From Nocardioides antri (lineage in GTDB: Bacteria > Actinomycetota > Actinomycetes > Propionibacteriales > Nocardioidaceae), in contig NZ_VUJW01000011.1 in assembly GCF_008373765.1 (NCBI RefSeq), forward strand, positions 62,001-126,000: 64,000 nucleotides of DNA. Direction: 5' to 3'. The notes below the pieces were generated by a model. It saw nothing but the letters and a program-made list of their open reading frames with translations. It was not told the origin of the DNA and did not search any database. The translations under genes and the position numbers were made by a program. Below, one piece after another: positions 9,816 to 18,723 of this stretch; position 1 is the first letter of the stretch; each line of letters opens with the position of its first letter.

Positions 9816-10679
9816 TCACGACCCGCGGACAGCCGCCTCGAGCTCCTCGAGCACGTCGGGCACCGCCGCCTTCGCGGCATCGGCGGCGCGCCGGGCGGCC
9901 TCGACGACGGTGAGGTACGACGCCCGCGGGGCGGCCTCGTCCGGGAGCGAGTCACAGACGTAGTCGGCCAGCAGCAGCGCGTCGCGGTGGTCCCCGAGCA
10001 GCGACTGGATGCGCGAGCCCAGCGCCCCGAGCGCCGCCGCGTCCTTCCCGAGCACCTCGGCCGGCGGTCGCGTGACCGCGTCGGCGGTGTGCCGGAGCCG
10101 GCGCGCGGCCTTCCGCAGCGAGTGCGCCGCCTCGGCGTCGTCCTGGTAGTCGGGGACCTGGCGGAGGACCCGGTCGACCTGGGCCGTGACCGCCTCGCGC
10201 GCGACTGCCTCGGCCGGCCGGTCGCCGCCGTCGACGAGCGCCGGCGACCCGGCCCACGCGGAGAGGGCCGCGGTCAGCTGACGCGCCTCCGGCGACGCAG
10301 CCCAGCTCACGAGCGCGCCGTGGGCATCGGCGTGGGCCGCCAGGAGCGGCGCGACCAGGCGGCCCCGCAGCACGCTGTCGAGGCCGACCTCGGTCGCGAC
10401 CTCCTCGCACCACTCCGTACGGACCTCGAGGTCTCGAGCCCGGCCGAGCCGGTCGCCGTACTCCGCCAGCCGGGCGCGCAGCCCGCCGACGGCGCCGGGC
10501 TCGAAGTGGTCCGCGAACGCGGCAAGGACGTTGCGCAGCCGGCGGACCGAGGTCCGCAGCTGGTGGACGGCGTCGGGCTCGTCGGCGACCGCTGCCGGCG
10601 TCCGCTCCTCGATGTGCGCGACCAGATCACCGACGATGCCCGTCAGCATCTCCCCCGCGGTCACCTCGGCCCCGCCCAT
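9816..10679 (-). CDS. CHAD domain protein
   Basis: A 287-residue protein of conserved histidines and basic residues in an all-helical CHAD domain: AVHQLRTSVRRLRNVLAAF near the start and HSLRKAARRLRHTADAV in the second half, the two hallmark repeats. CHAD domains bind inorganic polyphosphate, and some sit on polyphosphate granules. There is no N-terminal CYTH triphosphatase domain, so a catalytic role is unlikely. ATG 10679 is chosen; a GTG three codons earlier (10688) is possible. It ends 12 bases before the VOC gene starts, so the two may be cotranscribed. Confidence 0.85.
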   Translation of the reverse strand: MGGAEVTAGEMLTGIVGDLVAHIEERTPAAVADEPDAVHQLRTSVRRLRNVLAAFADHFEPGAVGGLRARLAEYGDRLGRARDLEVRTEWCEEVATEVGLDSVLRGRLVAPLLAAHADAHGALVSWAASPEARQLTAALSAWAGSPALVDGGDRPAEAVAREAVTAQVDRVLRQVPDYQDDAEAAHSLRKAARRLRHTADAVTRPPAEVLGKDAAALGALGSRIQSLLGDHRDALLLADYVCDSLPDEAAPRASYLTVVEAARRAADAAKAAVPDVLEELEAAVRGS

Positions 10680-10796
10680 GGTCCCCACCCTGCCACGCGC
10701 GGATGTCCCGACGACCGACGGGAAGAAAACTCGAAGAGGGTTCCCCCACCCTGCATCCGTTGGATCTCTCCGGGTGGGCGCGCCGCTCTGACGCCG

Positions 10797-11501
10797 CTAC
10801 AGCGCCGACAGCCGCGTCAGCTGCCGGCCGTCCCCGTCGAAGTTGGCGGGGTCGAGCCACGCCCGATGCGCAGCCGAGACCTGCGGCCACTCCTCGGCCG
10901 TCACCGAGAACCAGTCGGTGTCGCGGTTGCGGCCCTGGGTGACCATGTGGTTGCGGAACCTGCCCTCGTAGACGAACCCCAGTCGCCGGGCGGCCCGTCG
11001 CGACGGCTCGTTGAGGCTGTCGCACTTCCACTCGAACCGGCGGTAGCCGAGGTCGTCGAACGCGTGCCGCATCAGCAGGTGGATCGCCTCGGTCGCCGCG
11101 CGGGTCCGTTGGAGGGCGCGCCCGAAGAGGACGCCCGCGACCTCGACCTGGCCGGTCCGTGGATCGATCCTCATGTACGACGCGATCCCGGTCGCCCGGT
11201 CCGCGCGCTCGCCCTCGGTCGGGACCAGCGTGAACGTCAGGTCCACCGGGGAGTCGACCAGCTCGGCGAGGTGCATCCAGAGGTCCGCCAGTGACGTCGG
11301 CCTGGCGATCGGCCGGTAGGTCCACAGCCCGCCGTCCTCGAGCCCGCAGACGGCGTCGTAGAGGTCGGCGTAGTGGACCGAGCTCAGCGGGATGACCCGG
11401 ACGTAGCTGCCCTGCAGCGTGACCGGCTCGGGCGCGGGCCGCGGCTCCCAGCCGGGCACGACGTCGCCGACGTACTGACCGAAGGCGTTCTGCTCGGGCA
11501 C
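10797..11501 (-). CDS. GNAT N-acetyltransferase, RimJ/RimL type
   Basis: A 234-residue protein beginning EQNAFGQYVGDVVPGWEPRP, typical of RimL-like acetyltransferases of actinobacteria. The acetyl-CoA region is QVEVAGVLFGRALQRTRAATEAI, followed by HAFDDLGYRRFEWKCDSLNEPSRRAARRLGFVYEG, a strong match to the Acetyltransf_3 consensus. Start is GTG 11501, which overlaps nothing but lies 5 bases after the stop of the upstream gene with GAGGGG between, so the two are coupled. Substrate unknown. Confidence 0.88.
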   Translation of the reverse strand: MPEQNAFGQYVGDVVPGWEPRPAPEPVTLQGSYVRVIPLSSVHYADLYDAVCGLEDGGLWTYRPIARPTSLADLWMHLAELVDSPVDLTFTLVPTEGERADRATGIASYMRIDPRTGQVEVAGVLFGRALQRTRAATEAIHLLMRHAFDDLGYRRFEWKCDSLNEPSRRAARRLGFVYEGRFRNHMVTQGRNRDTDWFSVTAEEWPQVSAAHRAWLDPANFDGDGRQLTRLSAL

Positions 11502-11506
11502 ACCCC

Positions 11507-12475
11507 TCACCACCGGGAGCGGAGGACGGCGTCGAGCTCCGACCCGACCGGGTCGTCGGTGGAGCGGACGAACACGGCGGCGACACTGCCCCCGCCGTTC
11601 GCGTCGAGGCGGGCGGCGATCGCCCGCCAGGCGGCGAGGTTCGGGTGGTCGACCTCCGTGCACGCCGCCGCGGGCGCGAGGGCCGTGATCGCCTCGTCGA
11701 GCTGCTGGCGGCTGACCTCCAGGGTGGCCGTGCCGCCGTCGTGCTTGAGCACCGTGGCGAGCACGACGGCGGGCAGCTTGTGCGTGCCGCCCGGCTCGTT
11801 GACGTGGACGAACTCGCCGTCCACCGCGAGCCCGTAGGACACGGGGTACTCCCACCCGTCGATCTGGGCGGCCAGGCGCTCGCGGATCGCGGCCAGGCCG
11901 GCCAGCGTGGACCACTCGTCGAGCGGGTCGTCGTCGAAGGCGCGCAGTCCGTCGAGGCTGGTGCGGTTCTTGCGGCGCCGGTAGTCGGCCGAGCCCTCGG
12001 CGCCCTTGCGCCGGAAGTACCGCTGCATCAGGTCACGCTCACCCGCATAGGTCATCAGCGGCACGCCGTAGCCGCATGAGTCCGAGACCCGCTCGACGTC
12101 GACCACGACGATCGCGCGGGCGCCGGGCAGCTCGGTGAAGTGAGCGGCGAGCCCGTCGTACTCCTCGTCGTAGAGCGTGACCACCCGCCCGGTGCCGTGC
12201 AGGCGCACGATGTTGGGCGGGCCGTCGAACGCGCAGAACATCACCGTGATCCGGCCGTTCTCCCGCAGGTGGGCGATGGTCTCGCTCCCGCTGCCGGTCC
12301 CGTCGAGCCAGGCGAAGGTGTGCTCGTCGAGCACGGCGAAGGTCCCGGCGACGCCGCGCGGAGACAGGTTGACGTGCCCGTCGGCGGCGAGCGGCGCCGT
12401 CGCGACGAAGAAGACGTGCTGTGCCTCGATGAACTCCCGCACCCGCCCCGCGACGGACTTGTACACCTTTGCCAT
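11507..12475 (-). CDS. PNPOx-like flavin-fold protein with an extra C-terminal domain
   Basis: Residues 1-185 form a pyridoxamine-phosphate-oxidase-like split barrel (FIEAQHVFFVATAPLAADGHVNLSPRG, ITVMFCAFDGPPNIVRLHGTG), which in this family binds FMN or F420. The remaining 135 residues (from about 190, DGWEYPVSYGLAVDGEFVHVN onward) do not belong to the barrel and I do not recognise them. The fold alone normally ends near 180 residues, so this is a two-domain protein. ATG 12475 starts a clean MAKVYKSV. It is coupled to the GNAT gene downstream. Confidence 0.75.
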   Translation of the reverse strand: MAKVYKSVAGRVREFIEAQHVFFVATAPLAADGHVNLSPRGVAGTFAVLDEHTFAWLDGTGSGSETIAHLRENGRITVMFCAFDGPPNIVRLHGTGRVVTLYDEEYDGLAAHFTELPGARAIVVVDVERVSDSCGYGVPLMTYAGERDLMQRYFRRKGAEGSADYRRRKNRTSLDGLRAFDDDPLDEWSTLAGLAAIRERLAAQIDGWEYPVSYGLAVDGEFVHVNEPGGTHKLPAVVLATVLKHDGGTATLEVSRQQLDEAITALAPAAACTEVDHPNLAAWRAIAARLDANGGGSVAAVFVRSTDDPVGSELDAVLRSRW

Positions 12476-12562
12476 GCGGCGAGCGTAGTTGTCGCGGCGG
12501 CGGGAACCATCGGGAGTCCCGCGGTGTAATGAGGACACCAGCCACCACAACCGGAGCCAGCG

Positions 12563-13108
12563 ACGGACGACACCGAGGCGGTACGGCGCGCACAGGCGGG
12601 TGACCGGGACGCGTTCGCGCACCTGGTCGCCCGGCACGGTGCTGCCGCGACCCGGGCGGCGGCCTGGTTCGGCGCCGGACCGGACGTCGACGATGTGGTG
12701 CAGGAGGCGTTCGTGAAGGCCTGGCAGGCGCTCGACCGGTTCCGTCCCGGAGCGCCGTTCCGGCCGTGGCTGGTCCGGATCGTCGCGAACCAGACCCGCA
12801 ACACGGTGCGCGGGCGCGGTCGCCGCGACGCGCTCGCCGTCCGCGCGCTGGACCTGCGGGAGGGACCGGACCCGGCGCTCGACGTCCTCGCCGCGGAGCG
12901 GCAGCGCGCGTTGCTGGCGGCCGTACGCCGCCTTCGCACCGCCGAGCGGGAGGTCGTGGTGTGCCGGTGGCTGCTCGGGCTCAGCGAGGCGGAGACCGCG
13001 GCGGCGCTCGACATCCCACCGGGCACGGCGAAGTCGCGAGCGTCGCGGGCCCTCGCCCGGCTGCGCGGAGAGCTGACCGACCTGGAGGCGAGCCATGATC
13101 GAGCATGA
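12563..13108 (+). CDS. ECF-type RNA polymerase sigma factor with no standard start codon
   Basis: Region 2 (RRAQAGDRDAFAHLVARHG, then VDDVVQEAFVKAWQALDRFR) and region 4 (REVVVCRWLLGLSEAETAAALD, PPGTAKSRASRALARLR) are complete. However, the frame opens at 12533 and holds no ATG, GTG or TTG before GTG 12695, which would remove most of region 2. I annotate from ACG 12563, which sits 6 bases after a GGAG and would give a normal N-terminus (TDDTEAV). Alternatively a single extra base near 12567 breaks a frame starting at ATG 12529. The overlapping membrane-protein gene downstream looks like its anti-sigma partner. Confidence 0.7.
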   Translation, partial: TDDTEAVRRAQAGDRDAFAHLVARHGAAATRAAAWFGAGPDVDDVVQEAFVKAWQALDRFRPGAPFRPWLVRIVANQTRNTVRGRGRRDALAVRALDLREGPDPALDVLAAERQRALLAAVRRLRTAEREVVVCRWLLGLSEAETAAALDIPPGTAKSRASRALARLRGELTDLEASHDRA

Positions 13109-13784
13109 GCTGGCGGCCCTGGCCGACCGCGTGGCGCCGGCGGTGCCGGCCGACCTGCCCGACCGCGTGCTGGCCAGGCTCGACGAGCCCCGGCCGCGGA
13201 ACCGCGGGCGGATCGTCGCGGCGGCCGCAGCAGCGGTGGCGGCCTGCTCGCTGCTGGTGCCGCAGGTGCGGGCGGTCGCCGTGGACCTCCTCGGGGTGGC
13301 CGGGATCGAGATCTCGCAGGAGACGCCCGACGCACCGCCGGAGCCACGCGCCCCGATCCCGGACCCGCGGCCGGGCTCGGTGGCGGACGCGCGGGCCGCC
13401 GTCGACTTCCCGGTCGCGGTGCCGCGCCGGCTCGGCCCTCCGGACGAGGTGGTGGTCTCCGACGGCGACCGCCTGGTGACGATGACCTGGCACGACGCCG
13501 GGGTCGAGCTCACCCAGTTCGAGGGCCGGCTCGGCCCGGTCTTCAGCAAGGACGTCGGCGACACGGCGGTCGAGCCGGTCCGGGTACGCGGTGTGCAGGC
13601 GTGGTGGATCGGCGCGCCGCACGACGTCACCTACGTCGACCGGGAGGGAGCCGAGGTCACCGCGACGGAGCGGCTGTCGGGCCGGACCCTGGTCTGGGAC
13701 GCCGGCTCCGGCGTCACCTTCCGGCTCGAGGGTGGGCGGCTGGACGTCGCGGAGGCCGTCGCGATCGGCCGGTCCGTCCGCTGA
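13095..13784 (+). CDS. Single-pass membrane protein, probable anti-sigma partner
   Basis: A 229-residue protein overlapping the sigma gene by 14 bases. Residues 1-35 are a cytoplasmic polar part (EHELAALADRVAPAVPADLPD), then one helix (IVAAAAAAVAACSLLVPQV), then an extracytoplasmic domain of about 170 residues rich in beta strands. This is the layout of anti-sigma factors, but no zinc-binding HxxxCxxC motif is visible, so the assignment rests on position and topology. Nothing else in the sequence identifies a ligand. Confidence 0.65.
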   Translation: MIEHELAALADRVAPAVPADLPDRVLARLDEPRPRNRGRIVAAAAAAVAACSLLVPQVRAVAVDLLGVAGIEISQETPDAPPEPRAPIPDPRPGSVADARAAVDFPVAVPRRLGPPDEVVVSDGDRLVTMTWHDAGVELTQFEGRLGPVFSKDVGDTAVEPVRVRGVQAWWIGAPHDVTYVDREGAEVTATERLSGRTLVWDAGSGVTFRLEGGRLDVAEAVAIGRSVR

Positions 13785-13821
13785 CGCGGAACCGAACCCG
13801 CGCGGGCGGGGTATCCGTGGC

Positions 13822-14442
13822 ATGAAGACCGTTCTGCGAGCGCTGTCCCTCGTCCTCGTCCTCGTGGCCGCCGCGACGGCGGCCCCCGCCGTCGGGAAGG
13901 GTCCGACCGACGTCGCGGTGACCGGTCCGGGCGTCGACGCCCACCTGACCTACGAGAAGCCCGTCGCCGGCGTCGACATGGGGACGCTCGGCGACGCGTC
14001 GCGGATCTTCGCCCTGTTCGGCTCGGGCCGGCTGGCCCGGTCGCCGGGTCTGACACCCGCGGAGCTCGGCCCCCGCTACGTCCTGACCTGGACCGTCCTC
14101 GACATGGACTGGGCCGTCCAGCACGCCTACCCGTTCGCCGAGGGCGGGGCGTGGGTGCGATTCCTGCCCGGGCAGGGGAAGGGAGGCTGGGCGCGCACAC
14201 CGGCGCTGGCCGAGCACCTCGTCGCGATGGGCGCAGCGGCCGAGCCACATGCCGTCGTCGCGACCGTCCGGCCCGAGGCTGCTCCGGTCGGGCCGGCCGG
14301 GCCCGACGGGCCGTTGACGGAAGCGGCGGCGGGCGAGGAGGCCGGCCGGACGTCGTACGACGCCGCCTGGCCGGCGGCCCTCCTGCTTCTCCTCGTGGTG
14401 ACGGCCGGCCTGCTGATCGCCCGGAGGCGGCTCAGCCGGTGA
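13822..14442 (+). CDS. Secreted, C-terminally membrane-anchored protein of unknown function
   Basis: A 206-residue protein with a signal peptide ([24 protein letters not shown]), an outer domain with [20 protein letters not shown], and a C-terminal helix followed by RRRLSR ([23 protein letters not shown]). It would be anchored in the membrane with the middle part outside. No recognised family. It starts 37 bases after the putative anti-sigma gene and may be part of the same regulated unit. Its last 11 bases overlap the end of ilvD on the other strand. Confidence 0.65.
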   Translation: MKTVLRALSLVLVLVAAATAAPAVGKGPTDVAVTGPGVDAHLTYEKPVAGVDMGTLGDASRIFALFGSGRLARSPGLTPAELGPRYVLTWTVLDMDWAVQHAYPFAEGGAWVRFLPGQGKGGWARTPALAEHLVAMGAAAEPHAVVATVRPEAAPVGPAGPDGPLTEAAAGEEAGRTSYDAAWPAALLLLLVVTAGLLIARRRLSR

Positions 14443-16147
14443 TGGCGCCCAGGGCCGCCGACTGCACCGTCCTGGCGTACTTGCCGAGCACGCCGCGGGT
14501 GTACTTCGGCGGCAGCGGCTCCCAGCCCTCCTTGCGCCGCTCCAGCTCCTCCGGCTCCACGTGGAGCTCGAGGGTGCGGTTCGCGACGTCGAGGGTGATC
14601 GGGTCGCCGTCGCGGACGAACGCGATCGGTCCTGCGTCCACGGCCTCCGGGGCGATGTGGCCGACGCAGAGGCCCGTCGTGCCGCCCGAGAACCGGCCGT
14701 CGGTGACGAGCAGGACGTCCTTGCCGAGACCGGCACCCTTGATCGCACCGGTGATCGCGAGCATCTCGCGCATGCCCGGCCCGCCCTTGGGACCCTCGTA
14801 GCGGATCACGACCACGTCGCGGGGCTGGATCCTGCCGTCCTCGAGCGCGTCCATCGCGGCGCGCTCGCCGTCGAACACCCGGGCCACGCCGTCGAAGACC
14901 GACTCGTCGAAGCCGGCGCTCTTCACGACCGCGCCCTCCGGGGCGAGGGTGCCCTTGAGGATCGTGATGCCGCCGGTCTTGTGGATCGGCTTGTCGAGCT
15001 CGCGGATGATGTCGCCGTCGACGGTCGGCGGGGCGATGTCGGCGAGGTTCTCCGCCAGGGTCTTCCCGGTCACGGTGAGGCAGTCGCCGTGCAGCAGGCC
15101 CGCGTCGAGCAGCGCCTTCATGACGACCGGGATGCCGCCGATCCGGTCGACGTCGTTCATCACGTAGCGGCCGAACGGCTTCAGGTCACCGAGGTGCGGG
15201 ACCTTGTCGCCGATCCGGTTGAAGTCGTCGAGGTCGAGGTCGACCTCGGCCTCGCGGGCGATGGCCAGCAGGTGGAGGACGGCGTTGGTCGAGCCGCCGA
15301 GCGCCATGGTGACGGCGATGGCGTTCTCGAACGCCTCCTTGGTCATGATCTGGCGGGCGGTGATGCCGCGGCGGAGCATCTCGACGACCGCCTCGCCGGA
15401 CTTGTGCGCGAAGCCGTCGCGGCGGCGGTCCACCGCCGGCGGAGCCGCCGACCCGGGCAGCGACATGCCGAGCGCCTCCCCGATCGAAGCCATCGTGTTG
15501 GCGGTGTACATGCCGCCGCAGGCGCCCTCGCCCGGGCAGATGGCCCGCTCGATCCGGTCGACCTCCTCGCGGGTGATCTTGCCGGCCAGGCACGCACCGA
15601 CCGCCTCGAAGGCGTCGATGATCGTCACGTCGCGGCCGTCGACGTTGCCCGGCATGATCGAGCCGGCGTACAGGAAGACGCTGGCCAGGTCGAGCCGCGC
15701 GGCCGCCATCAGCATGCCGGGCAGCGACTTGTCGCAGCCGGCCAGCAGGACCGACCCGTCGAGCCGCTCGGCCTGCATGACCACCTCGACGGAGTCGGCG
15801 ATGACCTCGCGCGACACCAGCGAGAAGTGCATTCCCTCGTGGCCCATCGAGATGCCGTCGGAGACCGAGATCGTGCCGAACTCCAGCGGGTAGCCGCCGC
15901 CGGCGTGCACGCCGTTCTTGACGGCCTTCGCGAGCCGGTCGAGCGACAGGTTGCAGGGGGTGATCTCGTTCCAGCTCGACGCGACGCCGATCTGGGGCTT
16001 GGCGAAGTCGTCGTCGCCCATGCCGACCGCGCGCAGCATGCCGCGGGCGGCCGCCCGCTCCAAGCCGTCGGTGACGTCGCGCGAGCGGGGCTTGATGTCG
16101 GGCTGGTTGCCCGTGGAGGCGGCGTCTTGGTCAGTCGGTCGAGCCAT
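14432..16147 (-). CDS. ilvD: Dihydroxy-acid dehydratase
   Basis: Dehydrates 2,3-dihydroxy-3-methylbutanoate and its homologue to the 2-oxo acids, the third common step of branched-chain amino acid synthesis. At 571 residues it is of full length. Cluster ligands are visible in [10 protein letters not shown] and [15 protein letters not shown], with [14 protein letters not shown] giving the third cysteine; the C-terminal substrate serine region is [17 protein letters not shown]. It stands apart from ilvBNC by 5 kb, in its own unit, so it would not share the attenuator. Confidence 0.96.
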   Translation of the reverse strand: MARPTDQDAASTGNQPDIKPRSRDVTDGLERAAARGMLRAVGMGDDDFAKPQIGVASSWNEITPCNLSLDRLAKAVKNGVHAGGGYPLEFGTISVSDGISMGHEGMHFSLVSREVIADSVEVVMQAERLDGSVLLAGCDKSLPGMLMAAARLDLASVFLYAGSIMPGNVDGRDVTIIDAFEAVGACLAGKITREEVDRIERAICPGEGACGGMYTANTMASIGEALGMSLPGSAAPPAVDRRRDGFAHKSGEAVVEMLRRGITARQIMTKEAFENAIAVTMALGGSTNAVLHLLAIAREAEVDLDLDDFNRIGDKVPHLGDLKPFGRYVMNDVDRIGGIPVVMKALLDAGLLHGDCLTVTGKTLAENLADIAPPTVDGDIIRELDKPIHKTGGITILKGTLAPEGAVVKSAGFDESVFDGVARVFDGERAAMDALEDGRIQPRDVVVIRYEGPKGGPGMREMLAITGAIKGAGLGKDVLLVTDGRFSGGTTGLCVGHIAPEAVDAGPIAFVRDGDPITLDVANRTLELHVEPEELERRKEGWEPLPPKYTRGVLGKYARTVQSAALGAITG

Positions 16148-16213
16148 GCGTCGAGGGTAGTCGGGGCGGCAGGTCGCGACCGCCCCGTGTCCGGTCCTTG
16201 TGCCGGCCCCTGC

Positions 16214-17302
16214 TCAGTCCTGCGTGACGCCCGCCTTGACGCACAGGACGTCGGGCAGGTTGCTCACGATCTGCCGCCACGTGGCCCCGTCGTCCGCCGA
16301 GGCCCAGACCGAGCCGTTGCGGGCGCCGAGGTAGAGCCCGGCCGGGTCGTGGGTGTCCGCGCACATGCCGTCGCGCATGACGCCGACGTAGAACGGGTTC
16401 GGAAGGCCGTCGTCGTACGGCGTCCACGACCCGCCCGCGTCGTCAGACCGCCAGACCCGGGCCTCCGCGTCAGGCGGGTAGCGGCCGTCGCCGCCGCCGA
16501 GCGGGAAGACGTAGATCGTGTCGGGACGGTGCGGGTGGACGACGACCGGGAACCCGAAGTCGCTCGGGAGGTCGTCACCGATGGAGGTCCACGACCCGCC
16601 CTCGTCGTCGGACCGGTAGACGCCACCGTGGTTCTGCAGGTACAGCCGCTCCGGGCGGCTCGGGTGACGGGTCACCTTGTGCACGCACTGGCCGAACTCC
16701 GGGTAGCGCTGGTCCTCGGGGAGGAAGTCCGCCCGGATCCCCTGGTTGCGCGGCTCCCAGGAGCCGCCGCCGTCCCGGGTCTGGTAGACCCCGCCGGTCG
16801 AGATGGCCGCGGTGATCGAGTCCGGGTCGGTCGGGTGCGGGAGGATCGTGTGGAACGCCTGGCCGCCGAAGCCGGCTCCCCACTCCTCCTTCTGCGGGTG
16901 CTTCCACAGCGCCTCCTCGAGCGCGAACGTGGCGCCGCCGTCGACCGACGTCCACACCGCGCCCGGCTCGGTGCCCGCGTGCAGGACGCCGTCACCGACC
17001 CCCGGCACGATCTGCCACACCCGCTCGACCGTCGCGCCGCTGCCCTCGGGGAACCGGATCGCGCCACCCGGGGTCTCCTGCCAGCTCTCCCCGAGGTCGT
17101 CCGACCACCGCACCTGGGGGCCGAGCCAGCTCGACGACGTCCCGGCGAACAGCCGCGGTCTCGACCCGCGCGTGTCGACCAGGCAGGAGTAGACCTCCTC
17201 CATGTCGTGGTGGGGACCGCTCCAGGACCACTCCTCGCGTCGGTCGTCGGACCGGCCGACCCAGAGCCCCTTGCGGGTGCCGACCATCAGGATGGTGCCC
17301 AT
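16214..17302 (-). CDS. BNR/sialidase-like beta-propeller protein
   Basis: A 362-residue protein with repeated Asp-box type motifs (SDDLGESWQE, SVDGGATFALE, TRDGGGSWEP, SDDEGGSWTS, SDDAGGSWTP, SADDGATWRQ). Six such repeats imply a beta-propeller. It starts GTILMVGTRKGLWVGRSDDR with no signal peptide. Sialidase catalytic residues are not apparent; related proteins are usually labelled exo-alpha-sialidase without evidence. Function unknown. Confidence 0.75.
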   Translation of the reverse strand: MGTILMVGTRKGLWVGRSDDRREEWSWSGPHHDMEEVYSCLVDTRGSRPRLFAGTSSSWLGPQVRWSDDLGESWQETPGGAIRFPEGSGATVERVWQIVPGVGDGVLHAGTEPGAVWTSVDGGATFALEEALWKHPQKEEWGAGFGGQAFHTILPHPTDPDSITAAISTGGVYQTRDGGGSWEPRNQGIRADFLPEDQRYPEFGQCVHKVTRHPSRPERLYLQNHGGVYRSDDEGGSWTSIGDDLPSDFGFPVVVHPHRPDTIYVFPLGGGDGRYPPDAEARVWRSDDAGGSWTPYDDGLPNPFYVGVMRDGMCADTHDPAGLYLGARNGSVWASADDGATWRQIVSNLPDVLCVKAGVTQD

Positions 17303-17320
17303 ACGTATCTCCGTTCTCGC

Positions 17321-17340
17321 TGGTCGAGCCGGTCGAGACC
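17321..17340. repeat. Copy of the dispersed TCGAGCC-GGTCGAGACC element
   Basis: An imperfect palindrome in the promoter region of the BNR gene. It is a variant of the element also seen at 31540, 48530 and 61038. Bases 17303-17406 otherwise hold no visible gene. Confidence 0.5.
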
Positions 17341-17406
17341 CGGCGGCTACGCAAACACTGACCGGTTGGCGTCCACGATGTCATCGGTCACCGACAACCT
17401 CCTTCG

Positions 17407-17447
17407 AAAAATGCCGGTGGCGGGCGGTCCTCCGACCGCCCGCCACC
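17407..17447 (-). terminator. Strong factor-independent terminator of the protease gene
   Basis: On the minus strand, a perfect 14-bp stem (17434-17447 with 17416-17429, loop GGAG) is followed after four bases by five T. It lies about 30 bases beyond the protease stop. Confidence 0.85.
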
Positions 17448-17462
17448 TGCTGGTGCTCTCTG

Positions 17463-17488
17463 TCAGACCAGTCCGTCAGACCAGTCCG
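17463..17488. repeat. 13-bp tandem duplication across the protease stop codon
   Basis: TCAGACCAGTCCG occurs twice in direct succession (17463-17475 and 17476-17488). The second copy contains the stop codon of the protease gene, the first lies just after it, so the gene end has a duplicated stop context. Confidence 0.8.
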
Positions 17489-18534
17489 CCGTTGCGCATC
17501 AGGCTGAAGAAGTTGGCCACGGTGGTGTTCACCCGTGTGCCGTGGTTGTTCGTCGAGTGCGGCGAGGATCCGTGCAGACCGTAGGCGTGGATGCCGATGG
17601 CGCACGTGCAGCTGCTCGAGGTCACCGTGAAGAGCGGCGATCCGCTCTGACCACCAGCGGTGTCGTTCCGGTAGAACATCTGGGTGGACGAGGTGGCCTG
17701 GATCGTGCACTGGACGAAGCTGGTCGACGTCGTGCTCGTCGAGCAGTTGTCCGCGTCCCACTGGGTGCCGCTCGGCTTGTCACCCGGGTAGCCCTGGGTG
17801 TCGACGGCGTTCCCGACCGCCTGGCTGGAGGTCGTCCAGCCGAAGTAGCCGGTCGTGTCGCCGATGTTGCAGCTCAGCGTGATGGCGCCGTAGTCGTGGG
17901 TCTCCGCGCCGCTGCTGTTCCAGGTGCTGTTGGTCCACAGCTGGCTGGCCTTGGCGACGGTGTTGCCCGGGCACAGGTACGGGCTGCTCGACCCGCTGCG
18001 GCCGGGGAAGATCTGGAAGCTCGGCTTGTTGAAGAACCCGGAGCCGCCGTTGGCTCCGAAGTTGACGCAGTGGCCGGCAGTGGCGACCACGTTCGGCGCG
18101 ATCATGAAGCCGGTGCACGAGGACGTGCCGCTCGTCGCGGTCGTCTTGAAGGTGATCCACACGACAGCGCGGTTCGGGTACGACGTGGTCGCGGTGATCT
18201 GGACCCGCCGGTCCGGAGCGATCGGCGTCTCGGCAGCGGAGCCGCCGCCGGCACCCGTGGTGGACGGGGTCCTCCGCTGGACCGTCGAGATCGGGGTGTT
18301 CGTCCCGCGGTAGGAAGGCGCCGAAGAGCTGGAGCCGGCCTCGCGGGCGAACTCGGCCGCGCTCACGACGCTGCCGTTGCTGCTGATGAACTGCTCGTCG
18401 GCAACGGCTGCGGCGCCCTTGCTGGCCGGCGCCGGCGACGCCGTGGCCGAGGTCGCGAACGGTGCCGCCGCCACGGGTGCGGCCAGGACGCCGAGCACGA
18501 CCATGCGACTGAGTAGCCGCCTTCTTGCATTCAT
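17476..18534 (-). CDS. Secreted trypsin-fold serine protease (V8-like)
   Basis: A 352-residue preproprotein. A signal peptide (MVVLGVLAAPVAAAPFATSATA) is followed by a polar pro-region to about residue 110 and a protease domain with the triad: His in VVATAGHCV, Asp in THDYGAITL, Ser in TAGGQSGSPLF. The mix of TAGHC and GQSGSP fits the V8/glutamyl endopeptidase branch. Paired cysteines (SSCTGF/AGHCV, SSCTCAI) suggest disulfides. Exported and probably activated by pro-peptide removal. ATG 18534 has an AGGGGCC upstream. It ends with a strong terminator. Confidence 0.88.
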   Translation of the reverse strand: MNARRRLLSRMVVLGVLAAPVAAAPFATSATASPAPASKGAAAVADEQFISSNGSVVSAAEFAREAGSSSSAPSYRGTNTPISTVQRRTPSTTGAGGGSAAETPIAPDRRVQITATTSYPNRAVVWITFKTTATSGTSSCTGFMIAPNVVATAGHCVNFGANGGSGFFNKPSFQIFPGRSGSSSPYLCPGNTVAKASQLWTNSTWNSSGAETHDYGAITLSCNIGDTTGYFGWTTSSQAVGNAVDTQGYPGDKPSGTQWDADNCSTSTTSTSFVQCTIQATSSTQMFYRNDTAGGQSGSPLFTVTSSSCTCAIGIHAYGLHGSSPHSTNNHGTRVNTTVANFFSLMRNGGLV

Positions 18535-18710
18535 TTCCGGCCCCTTTCGGGCTGTGCTGGGTGGGAGCGAGCGCGGTGTCCCTGGTGTCACCCAGCCCGT
18601 GATGGATGCCGCCGCCGTGCCAGTGACGCTAGACGGGTTCAGGCCTGCGGGAATCCGCCAATCGGATGCAAAACGGCCGTTCGGACCGGTTTTTGGCCCG
18701 TCGGCGCTCC

Positions 18711-18716
18711 TAGGGT
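18711..18716 (+). promoter_or_regulatory. Probable -10 of a leaderless EamA transcript
   Basis: TAGGGT ends 7 bases before GTG 18724, where no Shine-Dalgarno is seen. The rest of 18535-18723 is a divergent intergenic region shared with the protease gene. Confidence 0.35.
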
Positions 18717-18723
18717 TGGCCGG

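Noticed and set aside
16214-17302. Sialidase
   Set aside because: Asp-box repeats give a propeller, but the arginine triad and nucleophile tyrosine/glutamate of sialidases cannot be identified and there is no export signal.
14561-17584. A 1007-codon open frame on the plus strand
   Set aside because: Antisense to ilvD and the BNR protein, with shadow composition.
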